Source: Candidatus Sungbacteria bacterium RIFCSPLOWO2_01_FULL_47_10 (GTDB taxonomy: Bacteria > Patescibacteriota > Minisyncoccia > Sungbacterales > GWA2-42-14). Taken from it: a DNA stretch of 6,518 bases. Position numbers and translations under genes: made by a program. Shown piece by piece: positions 6,479-6,518 of the stretch (position 1 is the stretch's first letter; the number at the start of each line of letters is the position of its first letter). The notes under the pieces were generated by a model that saw only the letters and a program-made list of their open reading frames with translations, was not told the DNA's origin and ran no database searches. The stretch covers positions 4,162 through 10,679 of the forward strand of contig MHQO01000022.1 in the NCBI GenBank assembly GCA_001820675.1, given 5' to 3'.

Positions 6479-6518
6479 ATGTATGTCATTGGCATAGACG
6501 AAGCGGGGCGGGGGCCGC
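6479..6518 (+). CDS. rnhB: Ribonuclease HII, first 13 residues (runs off right edge)
   Basis: The frame from the ATG at 6479 reads MYVIGIDEAGRGP, the N-terminal signature of RNase HII, with D7 and E8 as the first two catalytic acidic residues. The enzyme cuts RNA in RNA/DNA hybrids and at single ribonucleotides misincorporated in DNA. Family members usually begin a few residues before this motif, so this ATG fits best, although the bases before it give only a weak GGCGG. The frame is open much further upstream, with in-frame ATGs at 6458, 6374, 6311 and 6287. The upstream segment rich in Arg, Gly and Ser (for example SVRSERMVRRHGG) is unlike the family N-terminus. The last 128 bases are about 66 percent G+C, visibly richer than the rest of the window. 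The gene is transcribed divergently from the protease. Confidence 0.8.
   Translation, partial: MYVIGIDEAGRGP

Noticed and set aside
6281..6497. Short open frames on both strands in the divergent region (6291-6497 +, 6281-6472 -)
   Set aside because: They overlap each other and the RNase HII start, have no family resemblance, and are expected in GC-rich DNA with few stops.

Overview
The window looks like a piece of a bacterial chromosome from the Patescibacteria/Candidate Phyla Radiation, most likely a Parcubacteria-like lineage. This assignment is inferred from protein style. The DnaE carries the lineage-typical stretch PDIDMDFADNRRDEVI and has an altered primer/nucleotide-binding loop. A two-helix T4SS-pilin-like (TrbC/VirB2-like) module heads a PT-repeat, cysteine-rich surface protein. 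The threonyl-tRNA synthetase starts directly in its editing domain and has no TGS domain. Stop codons are used normally (dnaE ends in TGA), so UGA is not read as glycine here.

Layout, right to left in the direction most genes are transcribed. At the right edge, 40 bases on the + strand encode the start of ribonuclease HII (IDEAGRGP motif). A divergent, partly GC-rich intergenic region of about 260 bases separates it from a minus-strand HtrA-like serine protease without a PDZ domain (5393-6217). That gene ends in a clear intrinsic terminator (5345-5369). A new minus-strand group then begins: dnaE (5176-1970); a possible 32-codon ORF whose TTG start overlaps the dnaE stop and whose TAA overlaps the next ATG (1973-1875); a 393-residue pilin-like/cysteine-rich/M15-peptidase fusion (1875-694); and thrS (667 to beyond the left edge). 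The gaps are so short that dnaE, the surface hydrolase and thrS are probably co-transcribed.

Two genes are housekeeping (replicative polymerase, tRNA charging) and the partial rnhB removes RNA primers and ribonucleotides. The other two act outside the membrane: an anchored HtrA-type quality-control protease, and a membrane-anchored protein with an M15-type zinc-peptidase domain on a stalk built from four six-cysteine modules. That fusion protein is the most unusual item here. The second is the overlapping stop/start chain that joins it to dnaE. No tRNA, rRNA, CRISPR array, insertion sequence or phage gene was seen.
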